Shown here one piece after another: positions 43,235 to 52,765 of a DNA stretch of 64,000 bases. Each line of letters opens with the position of its first letter. Position 1 is the first letter of the stretch. Source of the DNA: Pseudomonas sp. GM41(2012) (GTDB taxonomy: Bacteria > Pseudomonadota > Gammaproteobacteria > Pseudomonadales > Pseudomonadaceae). The notes under the pieces were generated by a model that searched no databases, was not told where the DNA came from, and was given only the letters and a program-made list of their open reading frames with translations. Both the position numbers and the translations under genes were made by a program. The stretch spans positions 434,001 through 498,000 of the forward strand of contig NZ_AKJN02000007.1 in the NCBI RefSeq assembly GCF_000282315.2, written 5' to 3'.

Positions 43235-43714
43235 GTGATCGACCCCGATGGTTTCCGCCCCAATGTCGGGATCATTCTCACGAATGATGCCGGACAGGTG
43301 CTATGGGCTCGCCGTATCAATCAAGATGCCTGGCAGTTTCCACAGGGCGGGATCAACCCCCAGGAGACGCCGGAAGACGCCTTGTACCGCGAGTTGAACG
43401 AAGAAGTGGGTCTTGAGCGCGAAGATGTTGAAATTCTCGCCTGCACCCGGGGCTGGTTGCGCTATCGTTTGCCGCAACGTCTGGTCCGCACGCACAGCCA
43501 ACCGCTGTGCATCGGCCAGAAACAGAAATGGTTTCTCCTGCGCCTGGTCTCCAACGAGCAGCGGGTGCGGATGGATTTGACCGGTAAACCGGAATTCGAT
43601 GGCTGGCGCTGGGTCAGCTATTGGTATCCGTTGGGCCAGGTGGTGACATTCAAGCGCGAAGTGTATCGACGCGCTCTCAAAGAGCTTGCCCCGCGCCTTT
43701 TATCGCGCGACTGA
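43235..43714 (+). CDS. rppH: RNA pyrophosphohydrolase
   Basis: Removes pyrophosphate from the 5' end of mRNA, starting decay. The 159-residue protein begins MIDPDGFRPNVGIILTNDAG with a GTG start (GCGAGGTTGTTGCC upstream). It contains the Nudix box GGINPQETPEDALYRELNEE. The in-frame upstream codons are not family-like. ptsP begins 22 bases downstream, as in PAO1. Confidence 0.95.
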   Translation: MIDPDGFRPNVGIILTNDAGQVLWARRINQDAWQFPQGGINPQETPEDALYRELNEEVGLEREDVEILACTRGWLRYRLPQRLVRTHSQPLCIGQKQKWFLLRLVSNEQRVRMDLTGKPEFDGWRWVSYWYPLGQVVTFKREVYRRALKELAPRLLSRD

Positions 43715-43736
43715 CGACGGAGTTCGACCCCGAGCC

Positions 43737-46016
43737 ATGCTCAATACGCTGCGCAAGATCGTCCAGGAAGTTAACTCCGCCAAGGATCTCAAGGCGGCGT
43801 TGGGGATTATTGTGTTGCGCGTCAAAGAGGCCATGGGCAGCCAGGTCTGCTCGGTCTACTTGCTTGACCCTGAGACCAACCGCTTCGTGCTGATGGCCAC
43901 CGAGGGCTTGAACAAGCGCTCGATCGGCAAAGTCAGCATGGCACCCAACGAAGGTCTGGTCGGCCTGGTCGGCACGCGTGAAGAACCCCTGAACCTCGAA
44001 AACGCCGCGGATCACCCGCGCTACCGCTACTTCGCCGAGACTGGTGAAGAGCGCTACGCCTCATTCCTCGGGGCGCCGATCATTCACCACCGCCGCGTCG
44101 TCGGCGTGTTGGTCATTCAGCAAAAGGAACGCCGCCAGTTCGATGAAGGTGAAGAAGCCTTCCTCGTGACGATGAGCGCACAACTTGCCGGCGTTATCGC
44201 CCACGCCGAAGCCACCGGTTCGATCCGGGGGCTGGGCCGTCAGGGCAAGGGCATCCAGGAAGCCAAGTTCATCGGCGTACCGGGTTCGCCGGGTGCGGCG
44301 GTCGGTACCGCGGTGGTCATGCTGCCGCCGGCCGATCTGGACGTGGTGCCGGACAAGACCATCACCGACATCGCCGCCGAACTCGGGCTGTTCAAGACCG
44401 CCATCGAAGGCGTACGCGCCGACATGCGCGCCTTGTCCGCCAAGCTGGCGAACCAGTTGCGCCCGGAAGAGCGTGCGCTGTTCGATGTCTACTTGATGAT
44501 GCTCGACGATGCCTCGCTCGGCAGCGAAATCACCTCCGTGATCAAGACCGGCCAGTGGGCCCAGGGCGCGTTGCGTCAGGTGGTCGCCGAGCACGTCAAT
44601 CGTTTCGAATTGATGGACGACGCTTACCTGCGTGAGCGCGCCTCGGACGTCAAAGACCTCGGCCGGCGCTTGCTCGCCTACTTGCAGGAAGAGCGTCAGC
44701 AGACCCTGGTCTACCCCGACAACACCATTCTGATCAGCGAAGAACTGACGCCGGCAATGCTTGGCGAGGTGCCGGAAGGCAAGCTGGTCGGTCTGGTGTC
44801 GGTACTCGGTTCCGGCAACTCCCACGTGGCGATCCTGGCGCGCGCCATGGGTATCCCGACGGTGATGGGCTTGGTCGACTTGCCGTATTCCAAGGTCGAC
44901 GGCATCCAGATGATCGTCGACGGCTACCACGGCGAGGTCTACACCAACCCCAGCGAAGTGCTGCGCAAGCAGTTCGCCGAAGTGGTCGAGGAAGAGAAAC
45001 AACTGGCCCTCGGGCTGGATGCTCTGCGGGACTTGCCGTGTGTGACCCTCGATGGTCACCGCATGCCGCTGTGGGTCAACACCGGCCTGCTGGCGGACGT
45101 GGCGCGAGCGCAGAAGCGTGGCGCGGAAGGCGTTGGTCTGTACCGTACCGAAGTGCCGTTCATGATCAATCAGAGGTTCCCAAGCGAAAAGGAGCAGCTG
45201 GCGATCTACCGCGAGCAGCTCGCCGCGTTCCACCCGCAACCGGTGACCATGCGCAGCCTGGACATCGGCGGCGACAAATCGCTGTCGTACTTCCCGATCA
45301 AGGAAGACAACCCGTTCCTCGGCTGGCGCGGCATTCGCGTCACGCTCGACCACCCGGAAATCTTCCTGGTGCAGACCCGCGCCATGCTCAAGGCCAGCGA
45401 AGGCTTGAACAACCTGCGGATCCTGCTGCCGATGATCTCCGGCACGCACGAGCTGGAAGAAGCCCTGCACCTGATTCACCGGGCCTGGGGCGAAGTCCGG
45501 GACGAAGGCTGCGACGTGCCTATGCCGCCGATCGGCGTGATGATCGAAATTCCGGCGGCGGTTTATCAGACCAAGGAACTGGCGCGGCAAGTGGACTTCC
45601 TGTCGGTCGGTTCCAACGACCTGACCCAGTACCTGTTGGCGGTGGACCGAAACAACCCGCGGGTAGCCGACCTCTACGACTACCTGCACCCAGCGGTGCT
45701 GCAAGCCCTTCAGAGCGTGGTGCGTGACGCTCATGCCGAAGGCAAGCCGGTGAGTATCTGCGGTGAGATGGCCGGTGACCCGGCAGCGGCAGTGCTGTTG
45801 ATGGCGATGGGCTTCGACAGCCTGTCGATGAACGCCACCAACTTGCCGAAAGTGAAGTGGATGTTGCGTCAGATCAACCTGAGCAAGGCCAAGGAATTGC
45901 TCGCGGAACTGATGACCATCGACAACCCGCAAGTTATCCACAGCTCGCTGCAATTGGCGCTGAAGAACCTTGGGTTGGCGCGGATGATTAATCCGGCTTC
46001 GGCGAAGACCCTCTAA
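43737..46016 (+). CDS. ptsP: Phosphoenolpyruvate-protein phosphotransferase PtsP (nitrogen PTS enzyme I)
   Basis: EI-Ntr, first phosphate carrier of the nitrogen-related PTS. The 759-residue length equals the P. aeruginosa protein. Domains: GAF (about 1-165), PEP-utiliser N-domain, phospho-His domain with LGSGNSHVAILARAMGIPTV, and the TIM-barrel PEP-binding domain with GVGLYRTEVPFM, RSLDIGGDKSLSYF and SICGEMAGDP. The start at 43737 is chosen from the family N-terminus MLNTLRKIVQ. Confidence 0.96.
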   Translation: MLNTLRKIVQEVNSAKDLKAALGIIVLRVKEAMGSQVCSVYLLDPETNRFVLMATEGLNKRSIGKVSMAPNEGLVGLVGTREEPLNLENAADHPRYRYFAETGEERYASFLGAPIIHHRRVVGVLVIQQKERRQFDEGEEAFLVTMSAQLAGVIAHAEATGSIRGLGRQGKGIQEAKFIGVPGSPGAAVGTAVVMLPPADLDVVPDKTITDIAAELGLFKTAIEGVRADMRALSAKLANQLRPEERALFDVYLMMLDDASLGSEITSVIKTGQWAQGALRQVVAEHVNRFELMDDAYLRERASDVKDLGRRLLAYLQEERQQTLVYPDNTILISEELTPAMLGEVPEGKLVGLVSVLGSGNSHVAILARAMGIPTVMGLVDLPYSKVDGIQMIVDGYHGEVYTNPSEVLRKQFAEVVEEEKQLALGLDALRDLPCVTLDGHRMPLWVNTGLLADVARAQKRGAEGVGLYRTEVPFMINQRFPSEKEQLAIYREQLAAFHPQPVTMRSLDIGGDKSLSYFPIKEDNPFLGWRGIRVTLDHPEIFLVQTRAMLKASEGLNNLRILLPMISGTHELEEALHLIHRAWGEVRDEGCDVPMPPIGVMIEIPAAVYQTKELARQVDFLSVGSNDLTQYLLAVDRNNPRVADLYDYLHPAVLQALQSVVRDAHAEGKPVSICGEMAGDPAAAVLLMAMGFDSLSMNATNLPKVKWMLRQINLSKAKELLAELMTIDNPQVIHSSLQLALKNLGLARMINPASAKTL

Positions 46017-46038
46017 ACCTGGTGCGACTCTAAAATCG

Positions 46039-46218
46039 ACCCCTCACCCCAGCCCTCTCCCCATGGGGGAGAGGGGGAAAGGGAGCCGATCTCCATGCTG
46101 TTCAAACCCTGAGTTCGACTCGATTTCCTCGGTCGCAAAATATCAAAAAAACAACTCGGTCAGTCCCCTCTACCCTCTGGGGCGGTCCGACGTTTCGGGA
46201 GGGTTAGGGTGAGGGGTG
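46039..46218. repeat. Intergenic repeat, family C (CCCTCACCC type)
   Basis: CCCTCACCCCAGCCCTCTCC (46041) is inverse to GAGGGTTAGGGTGAGGGGT (46199-46217). The middle has CTCGGTCGC, CAACTCGGTCAGTCCCCTCT and CGGTCCGACGTTTCGGGAGG. Such CCCTCACCC/GGGTGAGGG blocks are a recurrent Pseudomonas intergenic repeat; only one is present here, between convergent genes. Confidence 0.75.
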
Positions 46219-46240
46219 GTTTTAACTGACACCTCACAAT

Positions 46241-46987
46241 CTAAACCCGCACCTCTACCTCCCCCAAATGCCCGCCATACGGCCCAAAACTCCGCTCCAC
46301 CATCCACCGCGTCCCATCCGCCTGAACAATCAACGCCGTACTCGCTCGCGTCCCATAAGTCGGACTGGCAATAAACACACTCGACAGCAATGTCTCGGTG
46401 GCCAACCCGACCCCGGTATCCGGTAGATCGGCAAACGGCGCCGTCTGCGGATCATTCAGCAACGCCAATAAAGCCTGGGGTTGCGGATCGTCCAGCACTT
46501 CCTCCAGCGCTGCCCGCGCCTTGAGCAGTTTCGGCCACGGCGTATCCAGCCCGGCGTTCGACAACCCATAAACCCCCGGTGGCAGCATCACCGCCTCAGT
46601 CTCCCGGGCATTGAAGTGCCACAGTTCGTTGGCATTGCCGACCAGCAGGTTAAATCCGGCATATTCCAGCGAACGTCCGACAACGTCCGCCAAGTAGTCA
46701 TCTATCGACATGTCGCCGGTGAGGAATCGCGCGACCAGTTCACCTCGCGATTTGCGCGCGGGCGGCTGATGCGGATCGCGGATATTGGTCAGTGCGGCGA
46801 AACGTCCATTGGCGCCAACACCGAGCCAGGTGCCTCCGGCTTCCAGGTCGCGACCGGCATGCACATGCGGCGCTTCGGGCCATTGCGCCAGCGGCAGGCT
46901 GGGCCGGGCATAGAATTCGTCGCGGTTGGCCGCCACGATCAGCGGTTGGGCGTGACCCGGTCGCCAAGCGAAAACAATCAGGCACAT
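46241..46987 (-). CDS. NRDE family protein (TANGO2-like)
   Basis: A 248-residue protein of the NRDE/DUF833 family. It starts MCLIVFAW with Cys at position 2, where Ntn-type processing would expose it, and holds the name motif IVAANRDEFYARPS, then GRDLEAGGTWLGVGANGRFA. Homologues are linked to haem trafficking and lipid metabolism in eukaryotes; the bacterial role is unsettled. It diverges from a TauE/SafE gene. Confidence 0.88.
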   Translation of the reverse strand: MCLIVFAWRPGHAQPLIVAANRDEFYARPSLPLAQWPEAPHVHAGRDLEAGGTWLGVGANGRFAALTNIRDPHQPPARKSRGELVARFLTGDMSIDDYLADVVGRSLEYAGFNLLVGNANELWHFNARETEAVMLPPGVYGLSNAGLDTPWPKLLKARAALEEVLDDPQPQALLALLNDPQTAPFADLPDTGVGLATETLLSSVFIASPTYGTRASTALIVQADGTRWMVERSFGPYGGHLGEVEVRV

Positions 46988-47107
46988 AAGGCAGTCCTTG
47001 TGTGTTTTCTGCCCACTCTACTCAGTCATCGTGTGGGTATCCATCGCCATCCAGTGGAGCTTGAGGCCATGCATCCGTTACCATGCCGCTCTCATTTGGG
47101 GATGCGC

Positions 47108-47890
47108 ATGGAATTTCTGCTCTATCTGGCGCTCGGCGCCTGTGCAGGTGTGCTGGCCGGGCTGTTCGGGGTCGGCGGCGGGATCATTATCGTTCCGGTG
47201 CTGGTCTACAGTTTCAAGCTGCAAGGCTTCGATCCGTCGATCCTCACGCACCTGGCGGTCGGCACGTCCCTGGCGACAATCATATTTACCTCGGTCAATG
47301 CGATCCGCGAGCATCACCGCCGCGGTGCCGTGCGTTGGCCGATTTTTGCCTGGATGACCCTCGGTATTCTCATCGGCGCCGGTTTCGGCGCGCTGACGGC
47401 TGAAGCGATCTCCGGGCCCAACCTGCAGAAAATCATTGGCGTCTTTGCGCTGGTCATCGCTGCGCAACTGGCACTGGATTTCAAACCCAAGGCCAGCCGA
47501 ACGGTGCCGGGTAAAGTCGGTCTGACCGTGGCCGGCAGTGTGATTGGCTGGGCCTCGGCGATTTTCGGGATTGGTGGCGGCTCACTGACGGTGCCGTTCC
47601 TGACTTGGCGCAGCGTACCGATGCAGCAAGCCGTGGCGACTTCATCCGCCTGCGGCCTGCCGATTGCGTTGTCCAGTGCATTATTTTTCATGATTCTGGG
47701 CTGGCACGATCCATTGCTGCCGGCCCATAGTCTCGGTTTTGTTTATTTGCCGGCGCTGCTGGGGATCGCCCTGACCAGCATGTTCTTTGCCCGCCTTGGC
47801 GCACGACTGGCTCACAGCCTGTCGCCGAGGTTGCTGAAAAGACTGTTCGCCGCTTTGCTGTTCTGCGTGGGCTTGAATTTCCTGCTCTGA
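47108..47890 (+). CDS. Sulfite exporter TauE/SafE family membrane protein
   Basis: A 260-residue integral membrane protein with about eight helices in two similar halves (first GACAGVLAGLFGVGGGIIIV, second GWASAIFGIGGGSLTVPFLT), the internal repeat of TauE/SafE proteins. Family members export sulfite, sulfoacetate or other organic anions; the substrate here is unknown. ATG 47108 is preferred (TGGGGA six bases before); ATG 47102 is possible. The long in-frame upstream extension is on the opposite-strand NRDE gene and is rejected. Confidence 0.88.
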   Translation: MEFLLYLALGACAGVLAGLFGVGGGIIIVPVLVYSFKLQGFDPSILTHLAVGTSLATIIFTSVNAIREHHRRGAVRWPIFAWMTLGILIGAGFGALTAEAISGPNLQKIIGVFALVIAAQLALDFKPKASRTVPGKVGLTVAGSVIGWASAIFGIGGGSLTVPFLTWRSVPMQQAVATSSACGLPIALSSALFFMILGWHDPLLPAHSLGFVYLPALLGIALTSMFFARLGARLAHSLSPRLLKRLFAALLFCVGLNFLL

Positions 47891-47971
47891 CGCAGCGCAA
47901 TCCTGACTTAATCCTGGCGTGACAGCGTCGCCCGGGAATTTTAAAGGTTTCAACTCTAACGAGGAGTCGCA

Positions 47972-48778
47972 ATGCTGCCTTACCCGCAGATCGACCCGGT
48001 GGCATTGGCCATCGGTCCGCTGAAAATCCACTGGTACGGCTTGATGTACCTGATCGGCATCGGCGGCGCCTGGCTGCTGGCGTCGCGCCGGTTGAACCGC
48101 TTCGACCCGACCTGGAGTAAAGAGAAACTCTCCGACATGGTGTTCTGGATGTCGATGGGGGTCATTGTCGGCGGCCGCTTGGGCTATGTGCTGTTCTACG
48201 ATCTGAGTGCTTACATCGCCAACCCGCTGTTGATCTTTGAAGTGTGGAAGGGCGGCATGTCGTTCCACGGCGGGTTCATCGGCGTGATGCTGGCCGCGTT
48301 GTGGTTCGGTAAAAAGAACGGCAAGTCGTTCTTCCAGCTGATGGACTTCGTCGCACCGATGGTGCCGATCGGTCTGGGCGCCGGACGTATTGGCAACTTC
48401 ATCAACGCCGAGTTGTGGGGCAAGGCCACCGATGTGCCGTGGGCGATGGTCTTCCCGACCGATCCGGCGCAACTGGCGCGTCACCCGTCGCAGCTCTATC
48501 AGTTCGCGCTCGAAGGCGTGGCGCTGTTCGCCATTCTCTGGTTGTTCTCGCGCAAGCCGCGGCCGACCATGGCGGTGTCCGGGATGTTCGCGCTGTTCTA
48601 TGGCATCTTCCGTTTCATCGTCGAATTCGTCCGCGTACCAGACGCGCAACTGGGCTATCTGGCCTGGAACTGGCTGACCATGGGTCAGGTACTGTGCGTA
48701 CCGATGATCCTCGGCGGTCTGTACCTGATCTGGCTGGCGTATCACCGTGCACCGGCGGCTCCAGCGGCGGCTGTATAA
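47972..48778 (+). CDS. lgt: Prolipoprotein diacylglyceryl transferase
   Basis: Inner-membrane enzyme that adds diacylglyceryl from phosphatidylglycerol to the lipobox Cys of prolipoproteins. The 268 residues include IHWYGLMYLIG, essential MSFHGGFIGVML (His) and the Lgt signature GLGAGRIGNFINAELWGKAT. About seven membrane helices are evident. AACGAGGAGTCGCA precedes the ATG. thyA follows after 48 bases, as in many gammaproteobacteria. Confidence 0.97.
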   Translation: MLPYPQIDPVALAIGPLKIHWYGLMYLIGIGGAWLLASRRLNRFDPTWSKEKLSDMVFWMSMGVIVGGRLGYVLFYDLSAYIANPLLIFEVWKGGMSFHGGFIGVMLAALWFGKKNGKSFFQLMDFVAPMVPIGLGAGRIGNFINAELWGKATDVPWAMVFPTDPAQLARHPSQLYQFALEGVALFAILWLFSRKPRPTMAVSGMFALFYGIFRFIVEFVRVPDAQLGYLAWNWLTMGQVLCVPMILGGLYLIWLAYHRAPAAPAAAV

Positions 48779-48826
48779 ATTCGAACCCCGGGGCGACGGT
48801 CCCGGGTTCAAGGACACAGGTAACTC

Positions 48827-49798
48827 ATGAAGCAATATCTCGAACTGGTCGCCCACGTCATCAAGAACGGCACCAAACAGGCCAACCGCACCGGCGTGAA
48901 CACCATCAGCTTCCCTGGCGCGATGCTGCGTTATGACCTGAAGGAAGGTTTCCCGGCGATCACCACCCGCAAGATGGCCTTCAAATCGGCTATCGGCGAG
49001 ATGTGCGGTTTTCTGCGCGGGGTGAACAACGCCGCCGAGTTCCGTGCGCTGGGCTGCAAGGTCTGGGATCAGAACGCCAACGAAAACGCCCAGTGGCTGG
49101 CCAACCCGTTCCGCCAGGGCGAAGACGACCTCGGCGAGATCTACGGCGTGCAATGGCGCAAATGGCCGGCGTACAAGCAGATCCCGGTCAGCAACCAGGC
49201 CGCCATCGAGCAGACCCTGAGTCAGGGCTACCGCCAGATCGCCGAAGGCGAAGAAGACGGCCAGGCTTACGTGGTGCTGTACAAGGCGATCGACCAGATC
49301 CGCCAATGCGTCGACACCATCATCAAGGATCCGGGCAGCCGCCGTATCCTGTTCCACGGTTGGAACGTGGCCCAGCTCGATGAAATGGCTTTGCCGCCGT
49401 GCCACTTGCTGTACCAGTTCCACCCGAACGTCGAGACCAAAGAGATTTCTTTGACTCTGTACATCCGCTCCAATGATTTGGGCCTGGGCACGCCGTTCAA
49501 CCTCACCGAAGGCGCCGCGCTGCTGAGCCTGATCGGTCGCCTGACCGGTTACACGCCGCGCTGGTTCACCTATTTCATCGGTGATGCCCACGTCTATGAA
49601 AACCATTTGGACATGCTGAATGAACAGCTCAAGCGCGAGCCGTTCCCGATGCCGAAACTGGTGATCAGCGACCGTGTGCCGGAGTTTGCCAAGACCGGTG
49701 TTTATCAGCCGGAGTGGCTGGAGTTGATCGAGCCGGGCGATTTTTCGCTGGAAGGCTACGAGCACCACGCCCCAATGACCGCGCCGATGGCGGTCTAA
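48827..49798 (+). CDS. thyA: Thymidylate synthase
   Basis: Methylates dUMP to dTMP with methylenetetrahydrofolate. The protein is 323 residues, longer than the 264-residue E. coli form because of an insertion around 75-140. Catalytic Cys192 lies in LPPCHLLYQFH, and SNDLGLGTPFNLTEGAALLS and HVYENHLDML are the folate/dUMP-binding blocks. Its partner folA is in the same window. Confidence 0.97.
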   Translation: MKQYLELVAHVIKNGTKQANRTGVNTISFPGAMLRYDLKEGFPAITTRKMAFKSAIGEMCGFLRGVNNAAEFRALGCKVWDQNANENAQWLANPFRQGEDDLGEIYGVQWRKWPAYKQIPVSNQAAIEQTLSQGYRQIAEGEEDGQAYVVLYKAIDQIRQCVDTIIKDPGSRRILFHGWNVAQLDEMALPPCHLLYQFHPNVETKEISLTLYIRSNDLGLGTPFNLTEGAALLSLIGRLTGYTPRWFTYFIGDAHVYENHLDMLNEQLKREPFPMPKLVISDRVPEFAKTGVYQPEWLELIEPGDFSLEGYEHHAPMTAPMAV

Positions 49799-49815
49799 AG
49801 AACTACCGCAGATCC

Positions 49816-49906
49816 TGTAGGAGCCGAGCTTGCTCGCGATAGCGGTTAATCAGACACATCAATGTTGAATGTGCTGCCGCCATCGCGAGCAAGCTCGGCT
49901 CCTACA
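49816..49906. repeat. Palindromic intergenic repeat, family A
   Basis: Perfect 25-base arms 49816-49840 and 49882-49906 (TGTAGGAGCCGAGCTTGCTC GCGAT), between convergent thyA and cadR. Confidence 0.92.
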
Positions 49907-49922
49907 GGGTTTTGTGGTGTTT

Positions 49923-50372
49923 TCAGTGGCCGTGACTGCGGCCAATATGGGAATGCTCAACCTCTGTCGCTACAACCCCGCCACTCACTTCAAGCCGCTG
50001 CAAAATCCCGCACTGATCGATATCCGGCCCTTCGCTGCAACGTTGGCGCAGGTCGAGCAGTTGTGTCTGCAACGCCATCAACCCGTCGATCCGCGCCTTC
50101 ACGTGATGAATGTGTTCGTCGATCAACGCATTCACGCTTTCACACTGATCCTGCGGACTGTCGCGCAGGGCCAGCAGGCTGCGGATTTCTTCCAGCGTCA
50201 TGTCGAGCGTGCGGCAGTTGCGGATGAAAGTCAGGCGCTCGGCGTGGGCCTGGGTGTAGACGCGGTAGTTGCCGTCGCTGCGGGCCGGCTCCGGCAGCAG
50301 GTTTTCGCGCTCGTAGTAACGAATGGTTTCCACGGCGCAGTCGGTGAGTTTGGCCAGTTCTCCGATCTTCAT
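49923..50372 (-). CDS. cadR: Cd(II)/Pb(II)-responsive MerR-family regulator
   Basis: A 149-residue activator of cadA. The helix-turn-helix is MKIGELAKLTDCAVETIRYY, followed by a coiled dimer helix. Metal-site cysteines are Cys77, Cys112 and Cys121, the CadR arrangement. The C-terminal tail has a His-rich end, HSHIGRSHGH (140-149), typical of Pseudomonas CadR. The start at 50372 has GGAGATTGCCGTC upstream (minus). It is divergent from cadA over a MerR-type operator. Confidence 0.92.
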   Translation of the reverse strand: MKIGELAKLTDCAVETIRYYERENLLPEPARSDGNYRVYTQAHAERLTFIRNCRTLDMTLEEIRSLLALRDSPQDQCESVNALIDEHIHHVKARIDGLMALQTQLLDLRQRCSEGPDIDQCGILQRLEVSGGVVATEVEHSHIGRSHGH

Positions 50373-50395
50373 GACGGCAATCTCCAAAAGGGTGC

Positions 50396-50426
50396 TTGAC
50401 CCTATAGTGGCTACAGGGTCTTTACT
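50396..50426 (+). promoter_or_regulatory. CadR operator and cadA promoter
   Basis: TTGACC (-35, 50396-50401) and TTTACT (-10, 50421-50426) are 19 bases apart, the stretched spacing of MerR-controlled promoters. The spacer holds the near-perfect palindrome ACCCTATAGTGGCTACAGGG T (50399-50419). CadR would bind here and untwist the DNA on Cd(II) or Pb(II) binding. Confidence 0.88.
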
Positions 50427-50457
50427 TGGCAACAGGCACCTTTCCGGACGCGACCCA

Positions 50458-52749
50458 ATGAGCGATTCCCTTCACACGCACAAACCCGAGGCTGATCACG
50501 ATCACGATCACGATCACGATCATGATCATGATCACAGCCACAAGCTGCAGCCTGTGCAGAAACATCAGCATGGCGGCCACGGGGATTCCTGCTGTTCCGC
50601 CAAAGTGGCGGCACCGTCGCTGATCAAGTTGAGCGAAACCCCAACGGCTGGCGCGCGACTGAGCAATTTCCGCATCGACGCCATGGATTGCCCGACCGAG
50701 CAGACGCTGATCGAGAACAAACTCGGCAAACTTGTGGGCGTGCAGCAACTGGAATTCAACCTGATCAACCGCGTGTTGGGCGTCACCCATGACCTGCCGA
50801 GCACTGCGCCGATCATCGACGCCATCAAGTCCCTCGGCATGCAGGCCGAGCCGCTGGAGCAGGGCGCTGAACTGCCAGCACCGGCGCCCGAGAAAAAGCC
50901 CTGGTGGCCCTTGGCGCTGTCGGGTGTTGGCGCCCTGGTCGCCGAAGTTATCCACTTCACCAACGCTGCGCCGAACTGGGTGGTGGCGGTCATCGCGCTG
51001 ATCTCGATCCTCAGCGGCGGCCTCGGCACCTATAAAAAGGGCTGGATCGCACTTAAAAACCTCAACCTGAACATCAACGCGCTGATGAGCATCGCGGTGA
51101 CCGGCGCGATCCTGATCGGTCAGTGGCCGGAAGCGGCGATGGTGATGTTCCTGTTCACCGTGGCCGAGTTGATCGAAGCCAAGTCTTTGGACCGGGCACG
51201 CAACGCCATCAGTGGTCTGATGCAGATGACCCCGGAACAGGCCACGGTGCAGCAGGCCGACGGCAGTTGGGTCTTGCAGCCTGTCAAATCCATCGAACTG
51301 GGTGCGCGAGTGCGGGTGCGTCCCGGTGAGCGGATTGGTCTGGACGGTGAAGTGGTGGCGGGCAGTTCAACCATCGATCAGGCGCCGATCACCGGTGAAA
51401 GCCTGCCAGTGGAGAAGACCATCGGCGATAAAGTCTTCGCAGGCACCATCAACCAGGCCGGTTCCCTGGAGTACTCGGTAACTGCGGCGGCCAACAACTC
51501 GACCCTGGCGCGAATCATCCACGCCGTGGAACAGGCCCAGGGCGCGCGGGCACCGACCCAGCGTTTCGTCGACAGCTTCTCGAAAATCTACACCCCGGCG
51601 GTGTTCATCCTGGCGCTCGCCGTTGCGGTAATCCCGCCGCTGTTCATGGGCGCCGTATGGTTCGACTGGATCTACCGAGCGCTGGTGTTGCTGGTGGTTG
51701 CATGCCCATGTGCGCTGGTGATTTCTACGCCAGTGACCATCGTCAGCGGCCTCGCGGCGGCGGCGCGTAAAGGCATTCTGGTGAAGGGCGGCGTCTATCT
51801 GGAGGGCGGTTACAAGCTCGATTACCTGGCGTTGGACAAGACCGGCACGATCACGCACGGCAAACCGGTGCAGACCGATTACCTGTCGCTTGATCCGACC
51901 GCAGATGAATTGGCCCCGGCGATTGCGGCGGCGCTGGCCGGTCGCTCCGATCATCCGGTGTCCTTGGCCATTGCCAACGCGGCAGTGGATAAACAATTCG
52001 CACCGCTGACTGTGGATAACTTTGAAGCGCTGGCCGGTCGCGGTGTGCGCGGCGAAATCAATGGTCAGGTTTACCACTTGGGTAATCACCGTTTAGTGGA
52101 AGAACTGAACCTGTGCTCGCCTGCGCTGGAGGAAAAGCTGTTCGCGCTGGAGAAACAGGGCAAGTCCGTGGTGCTGCTGCTCGACAAATCCGGCCCGCTG
52201 GCACTGTTCGCCGTGGCCGACACCGTGAAAGAGTCCAGCCGCGAGGCGATCCAGCAACTGCACGAACTGGGCATCAAAACCCTGATGCTGACCGGCGATA
52301 ACGTCCACACCGCTCAGGCGATTGCCGTACAAGTCGGCATCGACGAGGCCAAGGGCGATCTGCTGCCGACCGACAAGCTGCAAGCCATCGACGCCCTTTA
52401 TGCACGGGGCCATAACGTCGGCATGGTCGGCGACGGCATCAACGACGCTCCAGCGCTGGCGCGAGCCGAGATCGGTTTCGCCATGGCGGCGGCGGGCACC
52501 GATACCGCCATCGAGACCGCCGATGTCGCCTTGATGGACGACGATCTGCGCAAGATCCCGACCTTCATCCGGCTGTCACGGCAAACCTCAAGCATCCTCA
52601 AACAGAACATTGCCCTGGCATTGGTCATCAAAGCGATCTTTCTTGGAGTAACCTTCGCCGGGATCGCCACCATGTGGATGGCGGTGTTCGCCGACATGGG
52701 CGTGAGCCTGTTGGTGGTGTTTAACGGTTTGCGCCTGTTGCGCAAATAA
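50458..52749 (+). CDS. cadA: Cd(II)/Zn(II)/Pb(II)-exporting P-type ATPase
   Basis: P1B-type pump exporting divalent soft metals. The 763 residues begin with a His-rich tail (a seven-fold Asp-His repeat, then HQHGGHGDSCCS), then one HMA-like domain with a reduced metal motif (MDCPTEQ, one Cys not CxxC), eight membrane helices, TGES, the CPC motif in VVACPCALVISTP, phosphorylation site LALDKTGTITHG and GDGINDAPAL. The ATG at 50458 is taken because the operator lies just upstream. Confidence 0.94.
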   Translation: MSDSLHTHKPEADHDHDHDHDHDHDHSHKLQPVQKHQHGGHGDSCCSAKVAAPSLIKLSETPTAGARLSNFRIDAMDCPTEQTLIENKLGKLVGVQQLEFNLINRVLGVTHDLPSTAPIIDAIKSLGMQAEPLEQGAELPAPAPEKKPWWPLALSGVGALVAEVIHFTNAAPNWVVAVIALISILSGGLGTYKKGWIALKNLNLNINALMSIAVTGAILIGQWPEAAMVMFLFTVAELIEAKSLDRARNAISGLMQMTPEQATVQQADGSWVLQPVKSIELGARVRVRPGERIGLDGEVVAGSSTIDQAPITGESLPVEKTIGDKVFAGTINQAGSLEYSVTAAANNSTLARIIHAVEQAQGARAPTQRFVDSFSKIYTPAVFILALAVAVIPPLFMGAVWFDWIYRALVLLVVACPCALVISTPVTIVSGLAAAARKGILVKGGVYLEGGYKLDYLALDKTGTITHGKPVQTDYLSLDPTADELAPAIAAALAGRSDHPVSLAIANAAVDKQFAPLTVDNFEALAGRGVRGEINGQVYHLGNHRLVEELNLCSPALEEKLFALEKQGKSVVLLLDKSGPLALFAVADTVKESSREAIQQLHELGIKTLMLTGDNVHTAQAIAVQVGIDEAKGDLLPTDKLQAIDALYARGHNVGMVGDGINDAPALARAEIGFAMAAAGTDTAIETADVALMDDDLRKIPTFIRLSRQTSSILKQNIALALVIKAIFLGVTFAGIATMWMAVFADMGVSLLVVFNGLRLLRK
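50494..50535 (+). repeat. Seven-unit GATCAY hexanucleotide tandem repeat in cadA
   Basis: Seven tandem 6-base units (GATCAC x4, GATCAT x2, GATCAC) encode an Asp-His repeat in the cytoplasmic tail of CadA. Unit number changes would lengthen or shorten the metal-binding tail without breaking the frame. Confidence 0.95.
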
Positions 52750-52765
52750 GCGATGAGGGAAGGGT

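Noticed and set aside
44061..45953. A 630-codon minus-strand frame opposite ptsP
   Set aside because: Shadow of a full-length conserved gene.
46481..47107. An upstream in-frame extension of the TauE/SafE gene
   Set aside because: It overlaps the opposite-strand NRDE gene and lacks membrane-protein character; a start with a ribosome-binding site lies at 47108.
47681..49768. A 695-codon minus-strand frame opposite lgt and thyA
   Set aside because: Both plus-strand genes are unmistakable; the antisense product is low-complexity and resembles nothing.
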